From positions 372,001-436,000 of the forward strand of contig JAVJRG010000012.1 in assembly GCA_040218535.1 (NCBI GenBank): a stretch of 64,000 nt of DNA, in the 5' to 3' direction. This document shows, piece by piece, positions 15,921 to 24,358 of this stretch. The notes beneath the pieces are model-generated. The model saw nothing but the letters and a program-made list of their open reading frames with translations, was not told where the DNA came from and made no database searches. The DNA is from Lacipirellulaceae bacterium (GTDB lineage: Bacteria; Planctomycetota; Planctomycetia; Pirellulales; Lacipirellulaceae). Numbering within the stretch: position 1 is the first letter of the stretch; every line of letters starts with the position of its first letter. Both the position numbers and the translations under genes were made by a program.

Positions 15921-16696
15921 CAGGAAATCACCTCCGCTGCAAGTTGAGTTTGAGAAATGCTTGCCACGCCTGCGTGAGCGACTGAGCCGACCTCTGAAGA
16001 AAGCGTGTGAAACTCGCCAGCAGGTTTGAAGAAGGGACCTCGCTGGCGTGCAGGAGCGAGTGCGACGCCGCTAGATCCGGCCCGCAAAAGTTTCGGATGG
16101 TCGACAAACGTCGGCGTTCCACTGGTTGAGAGTTCGGGCCCCAGGCCTGGACGACGTGTTTCGCTGAGAAACTCGTAATAGGCCGTCAGATTTCGTGCCA
16201 CAGGTAGCGACCAAACCGGCAGTCCGGATGCCAGGGCAGCAACTTCTTCGTCGGAGAGGGCCGCATCGAAGATCATCGCCTCCGCCACGTCGGTCGCTCC
16301 GGCGTGAAAGTAGTTGCCGATCACCAGTTCCGTGGGGGCTGTGAAAGAATGCGAGGAAGAGTTCGTCCCTTTGTTTCCACCGTCAAGGTAGACTGCTCGC
16401 GAATTTGCCGACGCAAACACTCCAACGACATGATGCCATTGGTCCGGGTTCATCGCCGCACCAGCGATTGCTAGGCTGCTCCCGCCGCTACGCGTACGGG
16501 CTATGGGTCGATCCGAACTTTGTCCCGCATAAAAAATGTCGTAATACACGCCCGCCGTGGTGTTCTCCAAGCTCACCAGCGGCGTGATCACATTGTCCCC
16601 AGAGACTCGGAACCAACCAGCAATCGTGAACGGATAGTCGACAAGCGCCGTGAAACTGGCCGAAGCCCCCTGCCCTGATTTCGTTTCGATCCCCAC
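15920..16696 (-). CDS. LamG / concanavalin-like domain protein in capsid cassette
   Basis: About 258 residues from GTG 16696, chosen because a GAGGAGG Shine-Dalgarno sequence lies 6-12 bases upstream and the GTG falls just after the previous stop. Residues about 18-150 show the LamG-like jelly roll signature: FTIAGWFRVSG, PLVSL, QWHHVVGVFASANSRAVYLDG, LVIGN, and AEAMIFDAALSDEEVAAL. This fold binds carbohydrates or proteins. The C-terminal third (TAYYEFLSETRRPGLG...) is unknown. In phages such domains sit on fibres or capsid decorations; here it is the only candidate for surface recognition. Confidence 0.75.
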   Translation of the reverse strand: MGIETKSGQGASASFTALVDYPFTIAGWFRVSGDNVITPLVSLENTTAGVYYDIFYAGQSSDRPIARTRSGGSSLAIAGAAMNPDQWHHVVGVFASANSRAVYLDGGNKGTNSSSHSFTAPTELVIGNYFHAGATDVAEAMIFDAALSDEEVAALASGLPVWSLPVARNLTAYYEFLSETRRPGLGPELSTSGTPTFVDHPKLLRAGSSGVALAPARQRGPFFKPAGEFHTLSSEVGSVAHAGVASISQTQLAAEVIS

Positions 16697-16698
16697 GG

Positions 16699-17181
16699 CT
16701 ACGCCTCCTCTATCTGCAAGGTGACGAGCTTCCAATCGCCCGAGAGCGTGTCGTCTGCTTCGCCAGGTCGCCGAACGAGCGTCACTAGCAGAAGCTCTCC
16801 CGCGAGCAAACCGCTCACGGCAGCGGACGAACTGGTCGCACTGGCCAGTTCGCCCACAGTCGCGGGAGCCACGGCGACGAAATCAACCGTGGCGTCCGCC
16901 GCTGGTGGTGGATCAATCGCGTCGCCCGCAGAAAGTCGCGTTAGCTCGCACCGCAAACTTGCCTGGCCGGTATTGCTTGCGGCCAAGTACGTTGCTTTGG
17001 CGGTTAGCTCACCACCGCGATAGTGCCCAGGGACGACAACGAGAAAGCTAACGCTACGATCGGTGCCATCGTCGAACACGTTCACGGGAAACGCACCTTC
17101 GAGCGCAATCGTCGCCGCCCCCGAAGCGGGAGGACGATTCGTCAAAGCGTCGAACATGGCAATCGTATCTCCAGTCGCCAT
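16699..17181 (-). CDS. Cassette protein of unknown function, likely structural
   Basis: A 160-residue beta-rich, Ala/Thr/Ser-rich protein with no recognised family. It begins ATG 17181, 147 bp after the capsid gene across a repeat, and ends 2 bp before the GTG of the LamG gene. Pattern features: VSFLVVVPGHYRGGELTAKATYL and a terminal LLAGELLLVTLVRRPGEADDTLSGDW. The latter resembles the strand patterns of virion Ig-like or lectin-like proteins. Function inferred only from position between capsid and LamG genes. Confidence 0.5.
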   Translation of the reverse strand: MATGDTIAMFDALTNRPPASGAATIALEGAFPVNVFDDGTDRSVSFLVVVPGHYRGGELTAKATYLAASNTGQASLRCELTRLSAGDAIDPPPAADATVDFVAVAPATVGELASATSSSAAVSGLLAGELLLVTLVRRPGEADDTLSGDWKLVTLQIEEA

Positions 17182-17220
17182 TGGCTTTGCTCCTTTCTAT
17201 TCCATAAATACAAAGTTCAT

Positions 17221-17312
17221 GTCATTTCGACCGAGCTTCCAGCGACCGAGAAATCCAGATCGAACCCTAGGTTGACCGGATTCCTCAGTCGCCGAGGCTC
17301 CTTCGGAATGAC
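17221..17312. repeat. Inverted repeat between capsid gene and next cassette gene
   Basis: GTCATTTCGACCGAGC at 17221 pairs imperfectly with the inverse copy ending TTCGGAATGAC at 17312. Internal matching words are GAAATCC/GGATTCC. Same family as 26342-26450. Confidence 0.8.
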
Positions 17313-17328
17313 AAAATTGGCACGCGAG

Positions 17329-18486
17329 TTAGCCGGTGCACTTCACGACATAGCGCGGATTGATCACCGCCGCGGCACCGCGTTCGCTCGCCTTGAATCG
17401 CAACACGATGTCGTTGTTGAAGTCCGCTTCGCTTCCTAGCGGCGCCTGCGTCACCGTGATTGGCCAGTTCTCCATGTAGGCAAATGCCTTGCGGAAGTCG
17501 CCGACGAACCACCATTTCTTGGCATCTTCTGCCGCTTCACCCGTTGCGAGAATTCGTCGATAGGCCAGCCGACTTTCCTGCACGCGATAGTTGCCCAGTG
17601 GATTCGCTGCCGTCGTGGTAGTCTCCGCAGCAGCCGCGGCATAAGTGATTTCTGCCGCGTTAAACACGCGATGCGCCGCGTGACGATAGGCAGGCATCAC
17701 CAGGACGGTCGTCCCACGCACAAGCACGGGCTCACCCGTGTCTGGGTCGAGAATCTCCGCGAAGAGCTGCTCAGCGGCATCCACGTTGGTCCAGTCAACC
17801 AGCTCGTTGCTGGCAAGCTCATTGATCCAGCCTCCGGAGGTCTGATAAGTATCGAGTGCCACGCCATTTCGCTTGTAGTTGTTCGTCGCGCCGATGATCA
17901 CGTCGAGCAGACGTTTTTCCTTGTTCAAACCGAGCGCTTCGCCGACTTCAGCAGCACGGCGGAGGATCAGATTCGTGCGGTCAAAGAAGATCGCTTCCTT
18001 GGTGACCGGCACAATGAAGCCACGCTTCGCCGTCGAGGGCGTTTCAATGTAGTCCTCCCCGAATCCGAAGTTCGGATAGGGCATCCCTGGCGCAACCTCT
18101 TCAGCAACATCCGCCAGTCGCGATACACCAGGAATCTTTTCGCCATCCAGTCGCGTCGGAATCGTCTCGACCAGCTTGCTCGCGACGAACGCCTCCTGCG
18201 TGTAGGCATCAAGAATCTTCGAGTAGATCACCTGCCCCGCGACGTTCATGAAAGCCGTCACGTCGACGCCCTCGGATTCGGTTACGCTAACCGCACCTCC
18301 CGCGCGAGGATCCAACAAACGCACCCAATGTCGCCCGTCGGGGACCAGTGCTTCGGCCAGATCACGCAGGCTAAAGTCCTCGGGTTCCAAATCACCCGTC
18401 TGTAGAGCTTCACTCAAATGCTGCACGGTACGGTCGGCACCATCCAGCTCATAGCGTCGTTTTAATTCACGATAATTGAGAGACAT
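17329..18486 (-). CDS. Major capsid protein
   Basis: Main building block of the phage head; 385 residues. Evidence is its place directly after a decoration-like gene and prohead protease, its size, and its layout. There is a helical, charged N-terminus (about 1-55, possible scaffold or delta region), a long beta/alpha body, and the conserved stretch SEGVDVTAFMNVAGQVIY near 70-90. The C-terminal half carries GDFRKAFAYMENWPITVTQAPLGSEADFNNDIVLRFKASERGAAAVINPRYVVKCTG (read as consecutive strands). The last part, with ERGA and an uncharged finish, is typical of HK97-fold capsids. I cannot name the subfamily. Confidence 0.8.
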   Translation of the reverse strand: MSLNYRELKRRYELDGADRTVQHLSEALQTGDLEPEDFSLRDLAEALVPDGRHWVRLLDPRAGGAVSVTESEGVDVTAFMNVAGQVIYSKILDAYTQEAFVASKLVETIPTRLDGEKIPGVSRLADVAEEVAPGMPYPNFGFGEDYIETPSTAKRGFIVPVTKEAIFFDRTNLILRRAAEVGEALGLNKEKRLLDVIIGATNNYKRNGVALDTYQTSGGWINELASNELVDWTNVDAAEQLFAEILDPDTGEPVLVRGTTVLVMPAYRHAAHRVFNAAEITYAAAAAETTTTAANPLGNYRVQESRLAYRRILATGEAAEDAKKWWFVGDFRKAFAYMENWPITVTQAPLGSEADFNNDIVLRFKASERGAAAVINPRYVVKCTG

Positions 18487-18519
18487 GTTTATCCTTGGGT
18501 TGATGCTGTGTCTTGTCTT

Positions 18520-18547
18520 TCATCCTTCTTCCCTCTGCCTTCGTCCT
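18520..18547 (+). repeat. Single 4x7-bp repeat arm (TCNTCCN)
   Basis: Four heptamers TCATCCT, TCTTCCC, TCTGCCT, TCGTCCT lie between the stop of the decoration-like gene and the capsid gene start. They resemble the words of the pair at 27193-27277. Confidence 0.75.
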
Positions 18548-18551
18548 TGAA

Positions 18552-19025
18552 CTACGCTGCGGCTTGTGGACCGCCCTGCATCGTTGTGCTGACGATATCC
18601 ACCAGCACGCGCTCCGTAGCCGTGGCCGCTTGCCGTGCACATCGTCCGATGGCCAAGTTTTCTGTTGCGACCGGTTCGACCTCTTGCGGCAAGAGAATCG
18701 TCCCCAGCGGATCTTCAGCACAGCCAACCAGTTCTCCCAGCTCCACGGTCCCACTCACCATCTGGAATTCGAACACGCCGCTGGTAGCGATGCGGATGGG
18801 AGAGGTGTCCCCACTAGGCGAAGCCTGCATTGCCACGCCAACGAATTCATCGTGCAGTGCTTCTTGATTGGCCGCTTTTGTGCCCTGATCAGCCAGCGCT
18901 CCGGCAGTCGCGGCTTGACCGTTGCTGAGATAAACCAAATCGCCGATATCAATCACCTGAAACTCGGAGGCAGGGAGCAACACAGGATTGGTGTCACCGT
19001 AGCGCCAACGCATAACATTTGCCAT
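18552..19025 (-). CDS. Capsid decoration / cement-like protein
   Basis: A 157-residue, Ala/Gly-rich protein. It starts with a beta-hairpin region containing IDIGDLVYLSNG, followed by DEFVGVAMQASPSGDTSPIRIATSGVFEFQM. The order 'initial state, low-complexity, GVA...SG, then ...I.ATSGVFE' is that of the DUF2190-type capsid cement proteins. These are usually encoded between prohead protease and capsid genes, as here. The C-terminal end IGRCARQAATATERVLVDIV matches the strand that closes those proteins. Moderate confidence, from pattern and synteny. Confidence 0.6.
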   Translation of the reverse strand: MANVMRWRYGDTNPVLLPASEFQVIDIGDLVYLSNGQAATAGALADQGTKAANQEALHDEFVGVAMQASPSGDTSPIRIATSGVFEFQMVSGTVELGELVGCAEDPLGTILLPQEVEPVATENLAIGRCARQAATATERVLVDIVSTTMQGGPQAAA

Positions 19026-19062
19026 GAAAGGTCTCCTTGGAAATAGAATTAGGTTGCAAAGT

Positions 19063-19137
19063 GGGTGGCTGGGGACGAGTGGAGCGAGCCCCAGTACAAC
19101 AAGCTGGGGGCTCGCTCCACTCGTCCCCAGCCACCCT
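19063..19137. repeat. Perfect long hairpin between protease and decoration genes
   Basis: About 28 bp beginning GGGTGGCTGGGGACGAGTGG pairs perfectly with an inverse copy ending CACTCGTCCCCAGCCACCC, with a loop of about 15 bp. Strong enough to act as a transcript-stabilising or terminating structure. Confidence 0.9.
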
Positions 19138-19145
19138 AATAGTCA

Positions 19146-20159
19146 TTACCCGTTGCCTTTGATCGCTGTTGCAAATTCCGCGGCACTTGCGATAGGCGAA
19201 GACTCGGGATCGACAAGGCTCGACGGATCAACGCTCTGCGGACGACGCGACAACGCCGCACGCTCGGCTAGCAACGCGGGCACGTCCTCGTCGGAAGCGT
19301 TGAGCAAGATCGCGTAGAACTGCTCGCCAAGTGACTCCTCCAGAGACCCGGTTCGTCCGCTCGACAATCCGTACTGCTGGGCCAGTTGAACGAAGAGAAG
19401 CTCCCGCGCAACACGGTCTGCCTTATCCGTTACTTTGGTGAGTTGCTCCTGAATCACTTGCTCTGCTTCTTCAAGCAGATCGGGCCGGTGCAAGCGAAGC
19501 GTTTCAACAGTCAACGCGTCGTAGCACGGTTCGTGTAAACATTGGCACTGAGGACACTTGGTTTGACGACAGCTCGGCGACTTCGCCTCGAACAAGCCCT
19601 GCGTCGTCGCCGGGTCAGCGACCAAATCAACGCTTTGCACGTGGGTAATCTCTTCGACGACGGTCTCCTCGCCGTCGCGTGAGAGCCGAGCCAAAACGTT
19701 GTGCGAGAAGCCAACGTTTTTCGGATTGTGCTGAGCGTCCCAGACAAGCTGCTCAGCCAAGGCGTGCTTGGGGTTGAAGTGCAGGTCGGCAACGAGTCCT
19801 CCAGCCGCAGGGCCGCTCGAAGATTCTTCACTGCCGGTAAATTCAACGTTTCGTATCACTCCTAGTCGATCGCGATAATCTCGCGGAGTGAGCGGCCCAC
19901 CCGCCGGGTGATTGACGTTGACCTTCGCTCCCTCGTAGAGGGGAGCTGCTTCTCGCAATGTCGATTCGCGATACCGCCGACCATTTTTCGAGTGCAATCC
20001 GATCAGTTTCACGCCACGCAACACTCCCGAGGCGGCATCCACTCGGACGGTCACGCCACGCGAATCCGCATACTCGGTGAGCGGCTCGGTCGCTTCCGGC
20101 TGATTGGCCGAGACTGAATTGCCAGCGACCGAATCGCGTTGAGAAAGGGTTTGGCTCAT
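19146..20159 (-). CDS. Prohead protease / capsid maturation protein
   Basis: Expected to cut scaffold and capsid precursors during head maturation. Residues about 50-200 resemble the T4 gp21-like/S78-type protease fold. GVKLIGLHSKNGRRYRESTL is the opening strand plus loop; NVNHPAGGPLTPRDYRDRLGVI carries the probable catalytic His; HNPKNVGFSHNVLAR is followed by EEITHVQSVDLVADPAT, which carries the serine-like position and the typical DLVxxPAT finish. The C-terminal 120 residues are acidic/helical and may be the scaffold. A CxxC-rich stretch (CRQTKCPQCQCLHEPC) near 200-215 is unusual. ATG 20159 has AGGAG upstream. Confidence 0.7.
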   Translation of the reverse strand: MSQTLSQRDSVAGNSVSANQPEATEPLTEYADSRGVTVRVDAASGVLRGVKLIGLHSKNGRRYRESTLREAAPLYEGAKVNVNHPAGGPLTPRDYRDRLGVIRNVEFTGSEESSSGPAAGGLVADLHFNPKHALAEQLVWDAQHNPKNVGFSHNVLARLSRDGEETVVEEITHVQSVDLVADPATTQGLFEAKSPSCRQTKCPQCQCLHEPCYDALTVETLRLHRPDLLEEAEQVIQEQLTKVTDKADRVARELLFVQLAQQYGLSSGRTGSLEESLGEQFYAILLNASDEDVPALLAERAALSRRPQSVDPSSLVDPESSPIASAAEFATAIKGNG

Positions 20160-20197
20160 AGGCAGAGTTCTCCTAAGTGAGAGTTTTCCTCCGAAAC

Positions 20198-20245
20198 AAA
20201 AAAAGCCTCGCTGATCGACCTTCGAGGAAGGTTCTCAGCGAGGCT
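20198..20245 (-). terminator. Rho-independent terminator upstream of prohead protease
   Basis: GCCTCGCTGA pairs with TCAGCGAGGC, with an inner GACCTTC/GAAGGTT stem. On the minus strand it is followed by seven T. It lies only 38 bp before the protease ATG, so it either ends the portal transcript or attenuates the protease gene. A second hairpin (TCCGC/GCGGA) sits just upstream on the transcript. Confidence 0.85.
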
Positions 20246-20302
20246 CGTCGCGATATCCGCCTTAGAGCGGACTCGTCGTGATACCTGTCATATTGTTGAA
20301 AT

Positions 20303-20464
20303 CAGGCAGCCGCAGGCTAACAGCCTGCCGGATTTCGCCGTTCAATCTTCACTTGCCAAGACGTGCCCTGAACAGGTGAGCTTTCCTCCAAGGCTCCGGC
20401 AGCCAGGTTTGGCTGCGGCTGCCTGAGCTTACCTGTGGCTTTACCACGCGGAGCGTGGTGTTAC
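20303..20464. repeat. Mixed repeats between portal-side gene and protease
   Basis: CAGGCAGCCGCAG (20303-20315) is inverse to CTGCGGCTGCCTG (20413-20425), and GCAGGCTAACAGCCTGC forms a local hairpin. One copy of the CCACGCGGAGCGTGG palindrome lies at 20443-20464. Confidence 0.75.
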
Positions 20465-20472
20465 TCTGGTCG

Positions 20473-20667
20473 TCAAACTCGTATCATCCGCTCACTCGCC
20501 ACTCGAACGTGCTGCACATGGCCATCTTGCAAACTGACGGTCAACGTGGCCGTGCCATGAAAGCCTTTCTGACAGACGACTGCCAGCAAGCGTTGTAGCT
20601 CGGCGACAACGGCTTGGTTTCGGTCACACGACGGATCATTGCTCTTGGTGTTGGGCATGCATTTCAT
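20473..20667 (-). CDS. Small YezD-like protein
   Basis: About 64 residues from ATG 20667 (a later ATG at 20658 or the longer frame from 20712 are also possible). The body, VVAELQRLLAVVCQ, then GFHGTATLTVSLQDGHV, then QHVRVASERMIRV, has the form of short DUF2292/YezD-type proteins. These run: helix, then GxxxxxxxxGKVVQIExxEKxR. Their role is unknown; in phages and planctomycetes they occur as small DNA- or nucleotide-associated proteins. It starts 53 bp after the portal stop and lies before the repeat region. Confidence 0.55.
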   Translation of the reverse strand: MKCMPNTKSNDPSCDRNQAVVAELQRLLAVVCQKGFHGTATLTVSLQDGHVQHVRVASERMIRV

Positions 20668-20720
20668 TATCTGAATTTGGCGAACTCGTTCAGCAACTTT
20701 TTTTGGCCACAAGCGCAGAC

Positions 20721-22073
20721 TTAGCCCGCTACGGCAATATTTTTTTGCTCTTGCTCATAATCGAGGCCGAGGCGCTGGCTCCAGGTTTGTGCGGAGAGGA
20801 TTCCTTTCTCGAAAGCGATCTTCTCAACCTGGCACTCGCGTAGTTGGTCGCGCACGCGTAAGGTTGGCGGAGTGATTTGGATTTCAACAAGCTCGCGGAT
20901 CCCCCCTGGTAAACGGCCGGCCGCAACGGCATCTTCAATCACCCGCCACATCACGTCGCAATCGTCTTGCATCTGCGTTGCCTGTAACCGCTCGAACATC
21001 TTCACCGCCGGTCCTTCCGCGACCAGCGTTGACGCATAATTCGCATTCGAGGCGTCGGAAGTGAACATGAACTCCGGCATCACCAGGCGGGCAGCGATGG
21101 CACGCAACTCGGCTTGCAACACCGTTACAAAGCTTGCCGCGTCGATTCCTTGAGCGGGGAAGTCGTATTCCAAGCCGGCTGGAGCGTCGAGAATCGTTCC
21201 CGGGGCGTACTGCGTCACGCCCCGGCCTGAGGAGGTCGGCGTCGCAGTGGTTTGGTCCGCGATAAACTGCTCAACCCCACTGCGAGTGGCGCTGCGGTGC
21301 TTGCGAATCAGTGCGATCGCCGATTGGATTTCCGCCACGACGCTCATGTTGCGCAGTAGTTTCTCAACCCGCCTCAAATTACTGCGAACCGCGAAATACA
21401 ACGGCAGTCCCCGCTTCACGTTCCCATCGACATTCGCCTTGCGGTGCTGAATTTCACCCGCAGGAACCGGCTGACCATCGACGTAGTAGCCGAGGACTGA
21501 CTCGACATCAGCAAGTTCGGTCTGGATACCAAAACTGACGCCCGGCGTACGTTTAAGTTCGGGGGGCGTCGTGATCTGTTCCGGCTCGATGAAGCGAACC
21601 CGCGTGATGCCGTCTACGGCAGGAAAGTACCGTAGGAACGCCTCGCCATCGCGATCCATCCGGCGGACGATCTCTTGCTGGCGGCTTTGCCAACGGTTCT
21701 CGTGCGTGAACTCGTCGAGCACTTCTTGCACTCGCATCACCAAATCATCCGGTGCTTCGCGACCTTTGCGAACCGTTGCCAAGTAGTGATGCCCTGGCCC
21801 AACGAGATAACTGATGCGATTTTCAATGCCGTTGATCGCGAACTCGTTGCTAGCCGCCAGCAGACGGCATTGCCGTCGCACTTCGGCAAGCTGGGTTTCA
21901 TCTCTGACGAGGCTGGCCACGTGGGTTGGCGACTGGCCGTCAACGCTCACTTCCGACCACCACTGGCCATCGGCGTCAAGAAACGCTTCGCGAGGATCGA
22001 CTAGCGAATCCCACAGCGAGTCGCACGCTTCGACCACGCGTTGTTCAAGTTGTTGGATCGGTGATTTAGACAT
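20721..22073 (-). CDS. Phage portal protein
   Basis: Dodecameric channel at the capsid vertex through which terminase pumps DNA. The 450-residue protein follows TerL and has the lambda-type plan. An N-terminal charged segment leads to LAASNEFAINGIENRISYLVGPGHHY, then ENRWQSRQQEIVRRMDRDGEAFLRYFP (typical 'wing' helix and DGEAF motif), then VRFIEPEQITTP and an internal channel part. Near residue 350 is the conserved APPG-like section DASNANYASTLVAEGPAVKMFERLQ, matching SNYSSARxA-type portals. Start ATG 22073 follows an AGGAG-like sequence. Confidence 0.85.
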   Translation of the reverse strand: MSKSPIQQLEQRVVEACDSLWDSLVDPREAFLDADGQWWSEVSVDGQSPTHVASLVRDETQLAEVRRQCRLLAASNEFAINGIENRISYLVGPGHHYLATVRKGREAPDDLVMRVQEVLDEFTHENRWQSRQQEIVRRMDRDGEAFLRYFPAVDGITRVRFIEPEQITTPPELKRTPGVSFGIQTELADVESVLGYYVDGQPVPAGEIQHRKANVDGNVKRGLPLYFAVRSNLRRVEKLLRNMSVVAEIQSAIALIRKHRSATRSGVEQFIADQTTATPTSSGRGVTQYAPGTILDAPAGLEYDFPAQGIDAASFVTVLQAELRAIAARLVMPEFMFTSDASNANYASTLVAEGPAVKMFERLQATQMQDDCDVMWRVIEDAVAAGRLPGGIRELVEIQITPPTLRVRDQLRECQVEKIAFEKGILSAQTWSQRLGLDYEQEQKNIAVAG

Positions 22074-22095
22074 AGTTGCTCCTGAGTTGTTGACA

Positions 22096-22209
22096 GTAAC
22101 ACCAAGCTCCGCGTGGTGAAGCCAATAGGGAAACTGAAGGAAGTGTTCATTTCCGCCACGAACAAAGGCTATTGCTGGTAATTCATCACCACGCAGAGCG
22201 TGGTGTTAC
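22096..22209. repeat. Inverted pair of CCACGC-TCC-GCGTGG palindromes
   Basis: Copy 1 (22096-22118) is GTAACACC followed by AAGCTCCGCGTGG; copy 2 (22187-22209) reads CCACGCAGAGCGTGGTG. Copy 2 contains the TGA stop of the large terminase gene and codes its last seven residues. Confidence 0.85.
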
Positions 22210-23787
22210 TGTGGGTAGTCGATCTCCCAGGCCATCAGTGACACTCCCACCGTGATGTAGCTCCTCTGCTAGCCGCAGTGCCATCTCAAGTGCGTCCGGT
22301 CCATCGTCATAACTTCCCAGTGGAAAATCACGGAGTTGATCAATGAGTAACCGTGTCGAGGCGCTCCCCTTGTGAAAGCGCAGCCTGCGTTGCGAAAGGT
22401 AAGGACCGAGGCGACGAATGCGCATCTGCTTGTTCGTGTGGTTGGTGATCGAAATCGGCAGAGCACGTGGGAAACCCTGCCGTCGAAACTCCTCAGTGAA
22501 CTCTCCGGCCAGCAACTCTTGGAACTGATTCGTCTCAACGCCGAACACCGCTGGTTGAAATCGACGGTAGAGTCTCACACCGTCGGCAACCATCTGTGGC
22601 GTCGGCCGGCGGGCGAGATCGGCTTCGATGAAGACATGCCCGCGGCGATCCACCCCCAGCATCACGAAGGCGGAATAGTCGCCGTGCTTCGCGTCGGTTC
22701 CCTTACTAGGATCGAGGGCCATCGTTTTGAGTTGCAGATCGGCAGGCCATTCTGAGAACCAGATGCACTCCCCTTCTCGCTGCTCACTGAAATAGCTCTC
22801 CGGCCACTCACAGCGCTCGGGATCCACCGGCGAGCTTTGTTTTTCGCGCTCAAAAGCAGTGTGCCCCTCCTCGGTACGCATTCGCATAAGTCGATAGAGG
22901 TCTTCCTCTTCCGGCCACAGCAGTTCAGCACCTTCGTCCATGTCTACACGATGCTTTGAATAGAACTGCTCGGCTTCCTCCAGCGCGTTCGGCGAATCGA
23001 GATTGCAGTAAATCCGTTCCCACTCTTCCCAAAGGTCGGTCCGCGTTGGCCAGTTTTCGATCGCACGGAACAACCGCGAGGTCCAACCGGGCGTGCGATG
23101 TAGTTGCATGGCCAGCGCATCGCGATGCAGGGCCGTCGCCAGATTTACGAGGTTGGTCGTTCGCGAGCCCGCCTTCAGTAACGATCCGTGAAACCAATCG
23201 CGGCTTGAAGCACGCTGCGTTGCCGAAGCGATATGCTGATCGTTCTGCAGATCGTCGCACACGATCAACGTCGGACGGTTCGCTCCACGACGCCGCCCGC
23301 GTAACCTTTGCCCGGTTCCGTAGGCTTCGATGATCGACCCATTCCGCAGCTCAATCGCACTGGCCCGCCACCGCGGACCGATGCCGACCGCACGCGGATA
23401 GTCGGCTGCCAAGAGTTCGTTGGTCTCCAGTTCGTGCTTCACATTTTCCAGATGCGTTTGCGCCTGGTTTTTGGTGTCTGAAACGATCCAGATGTAAGGT
23501 TCATTGTCTTCGAGTGCGGCTTGCAGAACGAAGCTCAAACTGCCAATCGTGCTCTTGGCGGCACCGCGAGGACCGATGACGTTCAACTTGCCGCCGCGGC
23601 TAAGCCGCAAGCGGTCGAGTTGCTCGCCGAGCCACAGATGGAGCTTCGAGGGAGCTTGCCGAAAGTGCCTCGGCAGGTAGCGCTGTCCCCAGGTGTTCGT
23701 TCCCATGTCGCAGGAAGGCCGTTGGTGAGTGTGCTGACGCAGGCGTTGCGTAAGCGTGCTGAGGATTTTCAGTGTGCTTTCATTCAT
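22186..23787 (-). CDS. Terminase large subunit
   Basis: Packaging motor: ATPase plus nuclease that cuts and loads DNA into the head. The ATPase part shows Walker A GPRGAAKST (about 73-81), the adenine-binding Q region, and Walker B LIVCDDLQ (about 176-183). The RNase H-like nuclease part shows the first acidic strand MALDPSKG (about 367), the middle GVETNQFQ (about 424) and the final DDGPDAL near 505, so both activities look intact. 533 residues. The last seven residues (VTPRSAW) and the stop are encoded by a palindromic repeat, suggesting insertion at the 3' end. The start overlaps the TerS stop by 4 bp. Confidence 0.92.
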   Translation of the reverse strand: MNESTLKILSTLTQRLRQHTHQRPSCDMGTNTWGQRYLPRHFRQAPSKLHLWLGEQLDRLRLSRGGKLNVIGPRGAAKSTIGSLSFVLQAALEDNEPYIWIVSDTKNQAQTHLENVKHELETNELLAADYPRAVGIGPRWRASAIELRNGSIIEAYGTGQRLRGRRRGANRPTLIVCDDLQNDQHIASATQRASSRDWFHGSLLKAGSRTTNLVNLATALHRDALAMQLHRTPGWTSRLFRAIENWPTRTDLWEEWERIYCNLDSPNALEEAEQFYSKHRVDMDEGAELLWPEEEDLYRLMRMRTEEGHTAFEREKQSSPVDPERCEWPESYFSEQREGECIWFSEWPADLQLKTMALDPSKGTDAKHGDYSAFVMLGVDRRGHVFIEADLARRPTPQMVADGVRLYRRFQPAVFGVETNQFQELLAGEFTEEFRRQGFPRALPISITNHTNKQMRIRRLGPYLSQRRLRFHKGSASTRLLIDQLRDFPLGSYDDGPDALEMALRLAEELHHGGSVTDGLGDRLPTVTPRSAW

Positions 23788-24266
23788 TGAGCCACACCCC
23801 AGTCGTTTTCTTCTCCATAAAGTTCCGATGAATTATTCACGACGGTTTGCCGAGGTTTCTTAGCTACCCTGTTGATGCTCTCCAAACGCGCGAGCAATCG
23901 GCGGCGTTCGACAACGTCGTTGATTTCTTCAGCGATCAACGTTTCTAAGAGGTCGATCACTTCATTCAGCTCGTGCGGCGTAACCGTGGCCGCACGCCGG
24001 GCGAAGCGTTCCGGGCTGCGGCGTTCAAACCACCAGACCGATGCTCGCCAGTTCTTCTCATCCTTGGCGGCGTTGTGAATCGTTTTCATGTAGTTCACCT
24101 CGGCGGTCGCTTCTGCCTTTTTCATTCGCTTGCAAAACTGTTCGTTGGCCCATAACGCCTCGCGCAGCTCTGCCTGCGTGCAATCAACGTACTGGCAGGC
24201 GGTTTCGCGATCGCAGCCCAGCACGACCACTCGGCAAGCTTCTTCTTGTTGTGTCTGTGTCAGCAA
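23784..24266 (-). CDS. Terminase small subunit-like DNA-binding protein
   Basis: DNA-recognition partner of TerL, judged by position (ATGA overlap with terL) and by content. It has an N-terminal helix-turn-helix (QQEEACRVVVLGCDRETACQYVDCTQAELREALWANEQF) followed by AEATAEVNYMKTIHNAAKDEKNWRASVWWFERRSPERF, the pattern of TerS-like proteins of P22/HK97-type phages. Start: the open frame runs to GTG 24341, but that extension is encoded by a palindromic repeat pair. TTG 24266, with AAAGGAAA 6-8 bases upstream, is preferred (160 residues). C-terminus is polar and disordered. Confidence 0.75.
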   Translation of the reverse strand: MLTQTQQEEACRVVVLGCDRETACQYVDCTQAELREALWANEQFCKRMKKAEATAEVNYMKTIHNAAKDEKNWRASVWWFERRSPERFARRAATVTPHELNEVIDLLETLIAEEINDVVERRRLLARLESINRVAKKPRQTVVNNSSELYGEENDWGVAQ

Positions 24267-24296
24267 TCTTCTTTTCCTTTGGAACACCGAGTACCG

Positions 24297-24358
24297 TAAC
24301 ACCACGCTCCGCGTGGTGGATCTTTGAGAAGTCTCAACCACGCGGAGCGTGGTGTTAC
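24297..24358. repeat. Inverted pair of CCACGC-TCC-GCGTGG palindromes
   Basis: Two palindromes (24297-24319 and 24337-24358) in opposite orientation, 17 bp apart, between the ABC/GNAT gene and terS. The right copy contains the TAA stop of the ABC/GNAT gene. Confidence 0.9.

Noticed and set aside
17329-18486. Encapsulin instead of a phage capsid
   Set aside because: Portal, terminase and protease genes in order point to a DNA-packaging head; no cargo enzyme is adjacent.
20246-20285. Hammerhead ribozyme near the prohead protease
   Set aside because: ACGAGTCCGC recalls the core, but the GAAA strand after stem II is missing.
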